This document shows, piece by piece, positions 1 to 7,515 of a DNA stretch of 14,561 nt. This DNA comes from Ga0074130 sp035565355 (GTDB lineage Bacteria > Pseudomonadota > Gammaproteobacteria > Burkholderiales > Rhodocyclaceae). The stretch spans positions 1-14,561 of the forward strand of contig DATMSM010000002.1 of assembly GCA_035565355.1 (NCBI GenBank), given 5' to 3'. Positions within the stretch are counted from its first letter, which is position 1; every line of letters begins with the position of its first letter. The position numbers and the translations under genes are program-made. A model generated the notes under the pieces. The model made no database searches and had not been told where the DNA came from. It worked only from the letters and a program-made list of their open reading frames with translations.

Positions 1-2091
1 ATTCCGCCGCCGGGCACGGTGTGGGTGGATGCGCGCCTGGCCCAGGTTCTGGCGGCGGGCGTCGGCGATCTCCTGCAGGTCGGCGAGCGTGAGCTGAAGA
101 TCGCCGCCATCCTGATGATGGAGCCCGACCGCGGCGTCAACTTTTTCACCCTGGCGCCGCGCCTGATGATGAATGTCGTCGATCTGCCGGGTACCGGCCT
201 GATCCAGTACGGCTCGCGCGTGAGCTACCGTCTGCTGCTGGCCGGCGAGCCGGCGGCCTTGCAGGCTTTTCGCAGCGAAGCCGAGCGCGACCTGGGGCGC
301 GGCGAGCGTATCGAGGATGCGCAGAACGGCCGCCCCGAAATGCGTCAGGCGTTGGAGCGTGCGCAGAAGTTTCTTGGCCTGTCCGCGCTGCTGACCGTGG
401 TGCTGGCGGCGGTGGCGATTGCGCTGGCGGCGCGGCGTTATGTGCAGCGCCATCTCGATCCTTGTGCCGTCATGCGTTGCCTGGGCGCGCAGCAGGGCGT
501 GTTGCTGCGCATCTATCTGCTCCAGTTCGCTTGTTTGGCGCTACTGGGTGCGCTGCTGGGCTGCGTGCTCGGCTATGTGTCGCATTACACGCTCTACCAT
601 GCGCTCGCGGCGCTGGTCGAAACCGAGCTGCCGCCGCCGTCCTGGCTGCCGGTGGCGCAGGGCATGGCGTTGGGCTTGCTGTTGTTCGGCTTTGCGGTGC
701 CGCCGCTGCTGCAGCTGCGACGCGTGCCCACCTTGCGCGTGATCCGGCGCGAACTGGGGCCACCGGGGCGCGGCCTGATTGGTGGTTATATCTTATGTGC
801 GCTGGTGATGGCCGGACTGATGCTGTGGATCGCGGGCGAGCTCAAGCTCGGCCTGTACGTCATCGGCGGTTTCAGTGCCGCCATCCTGGTGTTTGCGCTG
901 CTGGCCTGGCTGGGCTTGGCCGGCTTTGCACGTATGCGCAATCTCGCTGGGCTGGAGAACTCGGGGACGCGCTATGCGCTGGCCGGCCTGCAGCGCCATC
1001 GGCGCAGCAATATCATCCAGATCGTCGCGCTGGCCCTGGGCTTCATGGCGATCTTGCTGCTGACGGTGACGCGCGGCGAGCTGCTCGATGCCTGGCGCCA
1101 GGCCACGCCGGCCGATGCGCCTAACCGCTTTGTCATCAATATCCAGCCCGATCAGGCGGGCGAAGTGCAGGCCATGTTTGCAGCCGCCGGGCTGACGGCG
1201 GAGCTGTCGCCCATGGTGCGCGGCCGCCTGATGCGCGTGAACGGCCGGCCGGTGGCGGCGGCCGATTTCACGGAAGAGCGTGCGCAACGCCTGGTCGAGC
1301 GCGAGTTCAATCTTTCCTGGCGCGCCGATTTGCCCGAAGGCAATCGCATCACCGGCGGCAAATGGTTTGCAGCCCATGCGCAGGACGAAGCCTCGGTGGA
1401 GGAGGGGCTGACCAAGACCCTGGGGCTCCAGCTCGGCGATATGCTCGAATTCGACATCGCCGGTACGTCGGTCGCGGTACGTATCAGCAGCTTGCGCAAG
1501 CTGGACTGGGATTCGATGCGGGTCAATTTCTTTGTGCTGACACCGCCGGGCGTGCTCGAAAATCAGCCGCAGAGCCTGATTACCAGCTTCCACCTGCCGG
1601 AGGGTAGCGAATCCTTCATCACTTCGCTGGTACAGCGCTTTCCCAATCTCACCGTGATCGATGTCGGCCAGATCCTGCGGCAGCTGCGTTCGGTTATCGA
1701 CCAAGTGGCGCAGGCGGTGCAGTTCGTCTTTCTATTCACCCTGGCGGCCGGCGTTGTGGTGCTCTATGCGGCCCTGCTCAATGTGCTGGACGAGCGCCGC
1801 CAGGAGCTGGCCATCATGCGTGCGCTGGGTGCGCAGGAGCGCATGCTCAAGCAGGCCTTGCGCGTCGAGTTTGCCGTCATCGGTGCGCTGGCCGGCCTGA
1901 TTGCCGCCGGCGGCGCGCTCCTGGTGGGCGAGGTGCTGGCCCAGCGCGTGTTTCATTTTGAGCTGGCGGCGGCATGGTGGTTGCCACCGCTGGCGGCGCT
2001 ACTCGGCGCCATTCTGGTGCCTCTGGCAGCCGTACTGGCAGCGCGGCAACTGCTTGCGGCCCGGCCGCTGGATGCTTTGCGCGCGACCTGA
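1..2091 (+). CDS. FtsX-like ABC transporter permease, YbbP type (5' end missing)
   Basis: The reading frame is open from the first base (I-P-P-P-G-T-V-W...), so the gene begins left of the window and the GTG at 19 is not the likely start. About 696 residues are visible, ending at TGA 2089-2091. Hydrophobic segments fall roughly at residues 122-145, 165-192, 215-235, 255-275, 282-305 and 340-360. A large hydrophilic domain (about 370-560) follows, then three more segments around 570-595, 625-650 and 655-680. This is the layout of long, duplicated FtsX permeases such as YbbP. The C-terminal motif with ERRQELAIMRALGA is typical of the FtsX domain. Such permeases pair with a YbbA-like ATPase, which I would expect upstream. 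The exported substrate is unknown. E. coli YbbP has about 800 residues, so roughly 100-140 are probably missing. The family call is secure; the specific role is not. Confidence 0.88.
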   Translation: MPPPGTVWVDARLAQVLAAGVGDLLQVGERELKIAAILMMEPDRGVNFFTLAPRLMMNVVDLPGTGLIQYGSRVSYRLLLAGEPAALQAFRSEAERDLGRGERIEDAQNGRPEMRQALERAQKFLGLSALLTVVLAAVAIALAARRYVQRHLDPCAVMRCLGAQQGVLLRIYLLQFACLALLGALLGCVLGYVSHYTLYHALAALVETELPPPSWLPVAQGMALGLLLFGFAVPPLLQLRRVPTLRVIRRELGPPGRGLIGGYILCALVMAGLMLWIAGELKLGLYVIGGFSAAILVFALLAWLGLAGFARMRNLAGLENSGTRYALAGLQRHRRSNIIQIVALALGFMAILLLTVTRGELLDAWRQATPADAPNRFVINIQPDQAGEVQAMFAAAGLTAELSPMVRGRLMRVNGRPVAAADFTEERAQRLVEREFNLSWRADLPEGNRITGGKWFAAHAQDEASVEEGLTKTLGLQLGDMLEFDIAGTSVAVRISSLRKLDWDSMRVNFFVLTPPGVLENQPQSLITSFHLPEGSESFITSLVQRFPNLTVIDVGQILRQLRSVIDQVAQAVQFVFLFTLAAGVVVLYAALLNVLDERRQELAIMRALGAQERMLKQALRVEFAVIGALAGLIAAGGALLVGEVLAQRVFHFELAAAWWLPPLAALLGAILVPLAAVLAARQLLAARPLDALRAT

Positions 2092-2110
2092 GCCCGGGTT
2101 CCGAGATTGA

Positions 2111-2140
2111 GGCGCCATCTTGGTGCGCCGCATCTTTTTT
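2111..2140 (+). terminator. possible intrinsic terminator after the permease gene
   Basis: GGCGC (2111-2115) pairs with GCGCC (2125-2129). An inner CA/TG pairing and a two-base bulge are possible. Six T residues follow at 2135-2140, after a five-base gap. It lies 19 bases after the permease stop, so it is well placed. The short stem and the gap before the T-run make it only moderately convincing. Confidence 0.45.
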
Positions 2141-2230
2141 GTGCATCCATTCTTTTTCAGAACTTCACGCATTGCCTATCAACGCGGTACTCGCACTTGA
2201 TGCGAAAAGAAAAAGTGTCGCTTGAAAAGA

Positions 2231-2246
2231 TTGGCACCCGGATTGC
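2231..2246 (+). promoter_or_regulatory. sigma-54 (RpoN) promoter, -24/-12 element
   Basis: TTGGCAC at 2231-2237 is followed by five bases and TTGC at 2243-2246. The -24 GG (2233-2234) and the -12 GC (2245-2246) are exactly ten bases apart, as the RpoN consensus requires. Transcription would start near 2258, about 25 bases before the ATG of the chemoreceptor, leaving room for its AGGA ribosome site at 2271-2274. A sigma-54 promoter needs an enhancer-binding activator, so this receptor is probably under flagellar or other RpoN-dependent control. Confidence 0.85.
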
Positions 2247-2282
2247 TTAGGTGAGGTAAACCTTTGCATCAGGAAAACAGAA

Positions 2283-4421
2283 ATGCTGAAAAGTACCCAG
2301 ATGGCTTTAAGCAAGCAGGAGCAGGACTGGCTGCCCTGGTTCGGCAAGTTGGGAAAGCTGGCGATGGGCTGGTCCTGCTACTTGAATCAGAGCCGTTACC
2401 CCGTCATCGAGTCCACCTTTGAAGGCATCGCGGCGACGCGCGTCAAGTTGCTGCAGGGCTGGGCCGATGCGCAATGGAGCACCTTGTGCAATCTCGGTCA
2501 GGAGCTGGAAGGCAGTTTTCCCAACGTTTCCCTTGAGCGACTGGCAGAGACCCGCGCGCTGCTGGAGGACTTCTCCGAGCTTGGGGTCATTGATCCGTCC
2601 GGACAGATCATCGTCTCGACCGCTACGTCGCGCACGGGCTTGTCCGATCTGCCGCCACGCGCGGTGGCTGCCGGACTCAAGGGCAAGCTCCTGCATGGCC
2701 CTTATCGCGACCCGGTGACGCTGACGCTGGGAGCGACGACATCGCGTTTCCATGACGAAGTCACCTTGATGTTCTATCAGCCGCTGACGGTAGGCGGCAA
2801 GGTGGTCGGCGCGCTCTACGGCCGTGTGCCCAACGATGTGCTCGGCGACCTGATCCAGCGCGAGGCGGGCCACATCTTCCACGAGTCCGGCGATAACTAT
2901 CTGTTCATGGTGCGTTCGGAATTCGATGTCGCCATCACACCGGGCACGGCCCTGTCTCGCTCGCGTTTCGAAGATGCGGCCTTTACCCTGGGCGACAATC
3001 TGCGGGACGGCGTACGCACCGACTACGGCACGGTGCGTATTCAGCGCCATACCGAGCTGGAACTTGTGTTCAATGACCCGGCGACGGGCCAGCTGCATCC
3101 CGGGGTGCGCGAGACCATACGCAAGGGCAGCAACCTGTTCGTCACCTACCCGGGCTATTCCGACTACCGTCATATCCCCGTCATTGGCAAGGGCGTCACG
3201 TTCAAGATGCCGAACTCCAGGGACACCTGGGGCATGATGTGCGAAGGCGATCTGGAAGAAGTTTATCGCTACCGTAGCGTCAGTTTCCAGCTCCTCACCT
3301 TGTACTTCCTGACCATGCTCAGTTGCTGGGGCATAACGACCGGCATTGATATCTTCTTCGATTTGCCTCGTAGTTTGGGTCTAGCCCTGAATTTTGCGGG
3401 CCTCATCAGCGGCGGCATCATTTTCTATAACGTCGGTGCCATTCCCTTGCGCAAGCGCTTGCGTGAGACGACGCGCGTATTGCGCGGCATGGCCGAAGGC
3501 GAGGGCGATCTGACCCAGCGCCTGCCCAAGAAGGAACGGATCGACGAGGCGTCTTTCATGGGGCAGTGGGTGAATAGCTTTATCGACAACCTGGAGCAGA
3601 TCATCCGCCGCGTGGTGTTGACCTCGAAGGAGATACAGATCACCAACCGCACCATGCGGGATACGGGCAACCGCAGCTCTCAAGCGGTTAACCAGATGCT
3701 CACCACCATGCAGGATATGCTGGAAGCAATCTCGCAGCAGCTTTCCGAGGTCGATACAGCCAATCGCAATGCCGAGGACATGCGTGGCGTGCTGGATCAG
3801 GTTTCCGAAGAGGCGCGCAAGCAGTTCGTGATGGTGCAAGAGCGTACCGGCGATATTCGCTCATCCATTGAGGCTTCGTCGCATACCATTATCGAGCTGG
3901 AGTCCAGCACCAAGGAGATTGAACGCATCGTGACGGTGATCAAGGAGATTGCCGAGCAGACCAATCTGCTTGCACTCAATGCTGCTATCGAGGCGGCCCG
4001 TGCAGGTGAGGAGGGTCGAGGTTTTGCCGTCGTTGCGGATGAGGTGCGCAAGCTGGCCGAACGCACTGCGGCCGCAACCAAGGAGATCCGCGAGATGATC
4101 ACGAATATCCAGGGTCAGGCTCAGGAAGCTGTGGCGCGCATGGACAATGGCATGAGCAAGATGGAAGAGGGCCTGCGCCTGGCGGCCGAAGCTGCATCCG
4201 ACAAGGGGGAAATACAGGACATCACGGGGCGTATGTTCGTGACCATCAACCATATTGCTTCCGGTGCGCAAAACCTCAGCTCGCGCGTTTCCAGCATCAC
4301 GGTTTCAGCAGACACCGCGCGCAAGGCGCTTGACGATGCCTCGCACAGCGCTGGCCGTACTGGTGCCGGCGCCATCAAGCTGGACAAGCTGGTTGGGCAG
4401 TTTAGAGTTTCTGGCGTATAG
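2283..4421 (+). CDS. methyl-accepting chemotaxis protein with an N-terminal sensor before a membrane hairpin
   Basis: The 712-residue protein starts at ATG 2283, with AGGA at 2271-2274 eight bases upstream. An in-frame stop at 2223-2225 rules out a longer N-terminus. Residues 1-330 contain no membrane segment. They include a PAS/Cache-looking region from about 99 (GVIDPSGQIIVST) to about 190, then a further soluble part. Two hydrophobic segments follow at about 335-357 and 364-389, separated by only a few residues. A HAMP-like linker comes next (about 390-445, with MAEGEGDLTQRL), then the long helical signalling domain. The canonical tip starts at E555 (EIAEQTNLLALNAAIEAARAGE). The C-terminus has no NWETF-type CheR-binding pentapeptide. 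The receptor should couple through CheW to CheA; its ligand is unknown. Oddly, the predicted topology puts the sensor in the cytoplasm. Confidence 0.95.
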   Translation: MLKSTQMALSKQEQDWLPWFGKLGKLAMGWSCYLNQSRYPVIESTFEGIAATRVKLLQGWADAQWSTLCNLGQELEGSFPNVSLERLAETRALLEDFSELGVIDPSGQIIVSTATSRTGLSDLPPRAVAAGLKGKLLHGPYRDPVTLTLGATTSRFHDEVTLMFYQPLTVGGKVVGALYGRVPNDVLGDLIQREAGHIFHESGDNYLFMVRSEFDVAITPGTALSRSRFEDAAFTLGDNLRDGVRTDYGTVRIQRHTELELVFNDPATGQLHPGVRETIRKGSNLFVTYPGYSDYRHIPVIGKGVTFKMPNSRDTWGMMCEGDLEEVYRYRSVSFQLLTLYFLTMLSCWGITTGIDIFFDLPRSLGLALNFAGLISGGIIFYNVGAIPLRKRLRETTRVLRGMAEGEGDLTQRLPKKERIDEASFMGQWVNSFIDNLEQIIRRVVLTSKEIQITNRTMRDTGNRSSQAVNQMLTTMQDMLEAISQQLSEVDTANRNAEDMRGVLDQVSEEARKQFVMVQERTGDIRSSIEASSHTIIELESSTKEIERIVTVIKEIAEQTNLLALNAAIEAARAGEEGRGFAVVADEVRKLAERTAAATKEIREMITNIQGQAQEAVARMDNGMSKMEEGLRLAAEAASDKGEIQDITGRMFVTINHIASGAQNLSSRVSSITVSADTARKALDDASHSAGRTGAGAIKLDKLVGQFRVSGV

Positions 4422-4479
4422 CCGGAAATCCTGAACTGCGGCAGGGAACGCAAACCCGCCGCCGCTTTGCGCCGACCTT

Positions 4480-4498
4480 GTCCGGCCTTTGGCCGGAC
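4480..4498. repeat. GC-rich hairpin after the chemoreceptor gene
   Basis: GTCCGGCC (4480-4487) and GGCCGGAC (4491-4498) form a perfect 8-bp stem with a TTT loop. No T-run follows on either strand, so on its own it is not a standard terminator. It lies directly upstream of the stronger hairpin at 4503-4532 and may add to transcript-end structure. Confidence 0.4.
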
Positions 4499-4502
4499 TG
4501 CG

Positions 4503-4532
4503 CAAAAATGGCCGCTGATGCGGTCATTTTTG
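4503..4532. terminator. bidirectional hairpin terminator between the chemoreceptor gene and hprA
   Basis: Arms AAAAATGGCCGC (4504-4515) and GCGGTCATTTTT (4520-4531) pair over 12 positions with one G-T wobble and a TGAT loop. C4503-G4532 extends the stem. An A-run on one side and a T-run on the other give terminator form in both directions. It sits about 80 bases after the chemoreceptor stop and 36 bases before the hprA start. The arms are almost the same as those of the hairpin at 5526-5553. Confidence 0.65.
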
Positions 4533-4567
4533 TTATGGTGCCTGCTCATCGTCCAACGAGCCATGCA

Positions 4568-5524
4568 ATGCTGAAAGTTGTTTTTCTTGACCGGAATACG
4601 CTGGCGCCGCAAACGAGATTGCGGCCGCTGGGTTTTGCGCATGAGCTGCAGGTCTTCGACGCCACCACGCCGGAGCATCTGCCGGCGCGCATTGAGGACG
4701 CCGACATCGTCATCAGCAACAAGGTCCGGCTGACAGCCGAAGCGCTTGCCCGGGCGCCGCGCCTCAAGATGATTGCGGTGGCAGCGACCGGCACCGACAT
4801 CATTGATCTTGCTGCCTGTGCGCAGCGCGGCATCGTGGTTTCGAATATCCGCAACTATGCGGGGCATGCGGTACCGGAACATGTGTTCGCGCTGATCTTC
4901 GCCTTGCGCCGCAATCTGATTGCCTACCGTGAGGCGGTGCAGCGCGGACGTTGGCAGGAAGCCGGCACCTTCTGCTTCTTCGACTACCCGATCGGCGAAC
5001 TGCACGGCGCGACGCTGGGCATCATCGGCAATGGCGCTCTCGGGCATGCCACTGCGAATATCGGCCGCGCACTCGGCATGCGCGTGCTGCTGGCGGGGCG
5101 CAAGGGCAGCACCTGGCTTGAGCCGGGCTATACGCCGTTTGATGAAGTACTGGCGCAAAGCGATGTCCTCAGCCTGCACTGTCCCTTGTTGCCGGCGACG
5201 CGCAATCTGATCGGCCGCGCCGAGTTTGCCCGAATGGCGCGCCGGCCCGTTCTGATCAATACCGCACGCGGTGGCCTGGTGGATGAAGTGGCGCTGGTCG
5301 AGGCCCTCAGGGCGGGGCAGATTGCCGGTGCCGGTTTCGATGTTGCCAGTCAGGAACCGCCGGGTGCTGAGCATCCCTTCAATGCACTGCGCGACGCCCC
5401 CAACTTCATTCTGACTCCACATGTAGCATGGGCCAGCGACGAAGCCATGCAGACCCTGGCCGATCAGTTGATCGACAATATCGAAGCGTGGGTGAAAGGA
5501 TCACCACGCAACGTAGTGAGCTAA
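4568..5524 (+). CDS. hprA: D-2-hydroxyacid dehydrogenase, glycerate dehydrogenase / hydroxypyruvate reductase type
   Basis: The 318-residue product is of normal family length. It should reduce hydroxypyruvate to D-glycerate, or oxidise a related 2-hydroxyacid, with NAD(P)H in the cytoplasm. The Rossmann glycine motif GNGALG is at 154-159. The catalytic residues of the family are visible: R234 (NTARGGLVDE), E263 (SQEPP) and H285 (TPHVAWAS). The TPH-AWAS ending fits the glycerate dehydrogenase branch rather than lactate or phosphoglycerate dehydrogenases. The frame is open further upstream, but starts at 4478 or 4535 would place the 4503-4532 hairpin in or against the coding region and have no ribosome site. 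ATG 4568 begins the conserved MLKVVFLDR, though only a weak GAG (4558-4560) precedes it. The gene stands alone between two hairpins. Substrate preference cannot be read from sequence alone. Confidence 0.9.
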   Translation: MLKVVFLDRNTLAPQTRLRPLGFAHELQVFDATTPEHLPARIEDADIVISNKVRLTAEALARAPRLKMIAVAATGTDIIDLAACAQRGIVVSNIRNYAGHAVPEHVFALIFALRRNLIAYREAVQRGRWQEAGTFCFFDYPIGELHGATLGIIGNGALGHATANIGRALGMRVLLAGRKGSTWLEPGYTPFDEVLAQSDVLSLHCPLLPATRNLIGRAEFARMARRPVLINTARGGLVDEVALVEALRAGQIAGAGFDVASQEPPGAEHPFNALRDAPNFILTPHVAWASDEAMQTLADQLIDNIEAWVKGSPRNVVS

Positions 5525-5525
5525 A

Positions 5526-5553
5526 CAAAATGGCCGCATAAGCGGCCATTTTG
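5526..5553. terminator. bidirectional intrinsic terminator between convergent hprA and moeA
   Basis: CAAAATGGCCGC (5526-5537) and GCGGCCATTTTG (5542-5553) form a perfect 12-bp stem with an ATAA loop, beginning one base after the hprA stop codon. T-runs are present on both strands, so it can end transcripts from hprA on the plus strand and from the moeA operon on the minus strand. Confidence 0.75.
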
Positions 5554-5559
5554 CGAAGG

Positions 5560-5602
5560 CTGGACTGTAGTCCAGACAAGGTCAGCGCAGATTTTTGCGC
5601 TG
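5560..5602. repeat. two small hairpins in the hprA-moeA junction
   Basis: CTGGAC (5560-5565) pairs with GTCCAG (5570-5575) around TGTA. CAGCGCA (5583-5589) pairs with TGCGCTG (5596-5602) around GATTTT. Both are perfect but lack a following T-run. They fill the space between the terminator at 5526-5553 and the long palindrome at 5622-5662. Confidence 0.5.
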
Positions 5603-5621
5603 GCGGGTTTGGGTATATTGG

Positions 5622-5662
5622 GCCGATGGAGGGGCTGGTCTCAGACCAGCCCCTCCATCGGC
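5622..5662. repeat. 41-bp near-perfect palindrome covering the moeA stop codon
   Basis: The arms at 5622-5641 (GCCGATGGAGGGGCTGGTCT) and 5643-5662 are exact inverted copies of 20 bases around one central base. The right arm plus the centre hold the last moeA codons and its stop (TGA on the minus strand, 5643-5641), so the sequence after the stop mirrors the gene end. No T-run follows on either strand. It could act as a transcript 3'-end stabiliser or a U-less terminator. Confidence 0.75.
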
Positions 5663-6912
5663 TGTACTTGCACTATCTCGCCGGCAGCGACGTTGCCGCG
5701 TTCATGCTCGAGCACGATAAAACAATTGGCTTCGGACATAGAGCGCAGTACGCCCGAGCCTTGGGCACCGGCAGGGGCGACAGTCCATTGGCCTTGGTCG
5801 TTGAGGCTGAGCGCGGCGCGCAGGAACTCGGTACGGCCCGGGTTCTTCTTGAGGCTCACGCTGACCGGCACGCCGAAGGTGGGCAGGGGCAGCACCGGAG
5901 TGACGCCCGCGAGCTTCTGCAGCGACAGTCTGACGAACTGGTAGAAGGTGACCATGACCGCGACCGGATTGCCGGGCAAGCCGAACAGCCAGGCCTTGCC
6001 GATGCGGCCGAAGGCCATGGGGCGGCCGGGCTTCATGGCGATCTTCCAGAACAGCACTTCGCCGAGGCGGCTCATCATGCTCTTGACGAAATCCGCATCG
6101 CCAACGGAGACGCCGCCGCTGGTAAGGATGACATCGGCATTTTCGGCGGCCGACTTGAAAGCGGCTTCGAGCTTGGCCGGGTCGTCCGGAATCACGCCCA
6201 TGTCGATGATGTCGCAGCCGAGGCGGGTGAGCACGCCCCACATGGTGTAGCGATTGCTGTCGTAGACCTCGCCACCCTGCAGCGGTGTGCCCAGGGACTT
6301 GAGTTCGTCGCCGGTGGAGAAGAGGGCAACGCGCACCTTGCGGCGCACGCTGACCTCGGCCGCGCCGATGGAGGCGAGCAGGCCAAGTTCGGCCGGGCGC
6401 AGCAGTTTTCCAGCAACAATCGCGGCGTGATTTGCGCGCAGGTCTTCGCCGGCACGACGAATGTTCTGGCCCTGCTTCTGGCCGGGCGGGATGACGACAT
6501 GCTCGCCGTCTGTGGTGGTCACTTCCTGGATCACGACGGTATCGATGCCGTCGGGGATCACGGCGCCGGTCATGATGCGCAGGGCCTGGCCGGCTTGCAA
6601 TGCCGTCGGCCACGGATGGCCGGCGAGCAGGGTGCCGACGACCTTGAGGCGGGCAGGGGCTTCGCCCGCGATGTCGGCAAAGCGCACGGCGTAGCCGTCC
6701 ATGGCCGAGTTGTCGGCGGCGGGTACATTGATCGGCGAGATGGCGTCCTCGGCCAGCACGCGACCCAGCGCCTGCCGTACGAAGACGCGCTCGACGCCGT
6801 CGACCGGCTGCAGCAGCGACAGGATGAACTCCTGTGCCTTGGGCACGGTCATGGCGTTGGGGTCGTAATCGCTCTGACAGGAAATGGCTTGGGACAGGCT
6901 AGGGGCGGTCAC
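5641..6912 (-). CDS. moeA: molybdopterin molybdotransferase MoeA
   Basis: The 423-residue enzyme inserts molybdate into adenylated molybdopterin to give molybdenum cofactor. Motifs run in the expected order: SAMDGYAV at 69-76, MTGAVIPDG at 114-122, STGDEL at 199-204, TSGGVSVGDADFV at 264-276, KPGRPMAFG at 294-302 and GLPGNPVA at 311-318. Length is close to the usual 400-410 residues. The start is GTG (6912-6910), overlapping the mobA TGA (6911-6909) as GTGA, which points to translational coupling. An ATG at codon 21 is an alternative start. It is the last gene of the minus-strand prfB-moaA-mobA-moeA unit. Its last codons form one arm of the palindrome at 5622-5662. No damage is visible in the conserved motifs. 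Confidence 0.95.
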   Translation of the reverse strand: MTAPSLSQAISCQSDYDPNAMTVPKAQEFILSLLQPVDGVERVFVRQALGRVLAEDAISPINVPAADNSAMDGYAVRFADIAGEAPARLKVVGTLLAGHPWPTALQAGQALRIMTGAVIPDGIDTVVIQEVTTTDGEHVVIPPGQKQGQNIRRAGEDLRANHAAIVAGKLLRPAELGLLASIGAAEVSVRRKVRVALFSTGDELKSLGTPLQGGEVYDSNRYTMWGVLTRLGCDIIDMGVIPDDPAKLEAAFKSAAENADVILTSGGVSVGDADFVKSMMSRLGEVLFWKIAMKPGRPMAFGRIGKAWLFGLPGNPVAVMVTFYQFVRLSLQKLAGVTPVLPLPTFGVPVSVSLKKNPGRTEFLRAALSLNDQGQWTVAPAGAQGSGVLRSMSEANCFIVLEHERGNVAAGEIVQVQPMEGLV

Positions 6913-7514
6913 TTGCTGCTCTCCAGGGTATTCAGTTCTTCGGGGGTGTTGAGGTTGGCAAAGGCCGCCTCATCAGGAAAATCGACAAAGGTGGCGCCGT
7001 TCTGCTTCTGCCAGAAACCCATCTTGCGCTCACCGCTATTGAGGAAGGCTTCCAGCACGGCGGTCAGCTCGCGGTGGACCAGCATGAAGACCGGATGGCT
7101 TTGCACCGGGGTCTGCGCCACGAACAGATCGCCACAGCCATTGTCCGCTTGTGCGGCGAGAAGTCGCTGAGCCAGATCAAGCGGAAAGCTGGGAGAGTCG
7201 CAGGGCACGGTCAGCACCCAGTCGGTGGTCGCCGCGCGCAGGCCGGCAAGCAGACCGGCCAGGGGGCCGGCGAAGGCTTCGTTCTGGGGGTTGGTGGCAT
7301 CGGCCACGACGGGAAAGCCGAAGCCTGTGTAGATATCGACGTTGCGATTGGCATTGATGATCAGCGGGCCAACCTGGGGCGCGAGGCGCTCGATGGCATG
7401 CACGATCATGGGCTTGTCGTCGAAGAGCACGAGGCCCTTGTCGCTGCCGCCCATGCGGCTGCCCTGGCCGCCGGCGAGGATGAGTCCGGTGATGTCCTTC
7501 GGGGTGAGTGCCAT
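6909..7514 (-). CDS. mobA: molybdenum cofactor guanylyltransferase MobA
   Basis: The 201-residue protein transfers GMP from GTP to molybdenum cofactor, giving the guanine dinucleotide form used by DMSO reductase-family enzymes such as nitrate reductase and formate dehydrogenase. The nucleotide-binding signature LAGGQGSRMGGSDKGL lies at 13-28. NANRN follows at 54-58, and D106 in PCDSP is the expected metal-binding aspartate. Length matches the family (about 195 residues). The ATG (7514-7512) lies one base after the moaA TGA (7518-7516). A G-rich stretch at the end of moaA (CGGGGGC) can serve as the ribosome site. The gene overlaps moeA by four bases downstream. Its presence suggests that the organism makes bis-MGD enzymes. 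Confidence 0.95.
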   Translation of the reverse strand: MALTPKDITGLILAGGQGSRMGGSDKGLVLFDDKPMIVHAIERLAPQVGPLIINANRNVDIYTGFGFPVVADATNPQNEAFAGPLAGLLAGLRAATTDWVLTVPCDSPSFPLDLAQRLLAAQADNGCGDLFVAQTPVQSHPVFMLVHRELTAVLEAFLNSGERKMGFWQKQNGATFVDFPDEAAFANLNTPEELNTLESSK

Positions 7515-7515
7515 A

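Noticed and set aside
793..1704. Minus-strand open frame of 303 codons within the permease gene
   Set aside because: Antisense shadow; the plus strand clearly encodes FtsX motifs and membrane segments here.
4478..4567. Longer hprA start at 4478 or 4535
   Set aside because: The extension would put the terminator-like hairpin at 4503-4532 inside or against the coding sequence, has no ribosome site, and adds residues not typical of the family.
4121..5422. Minus-strand open frame of 433 codons opposite hprA and the chemoreceptor end
   Set aside because: It spans the intergenic terminators and two confident plus-strand genes, and has no recognisable domain.
5551..7170. Long plus-strand open frame (539 codons) opposite moeA and mobA
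   Set aside because: It is antisense to two well-recognised genes. Its translation is rich in His, Gly, Ala and Gln without family motifs, as expected for the reverse frame of GC-rich coding DNA.
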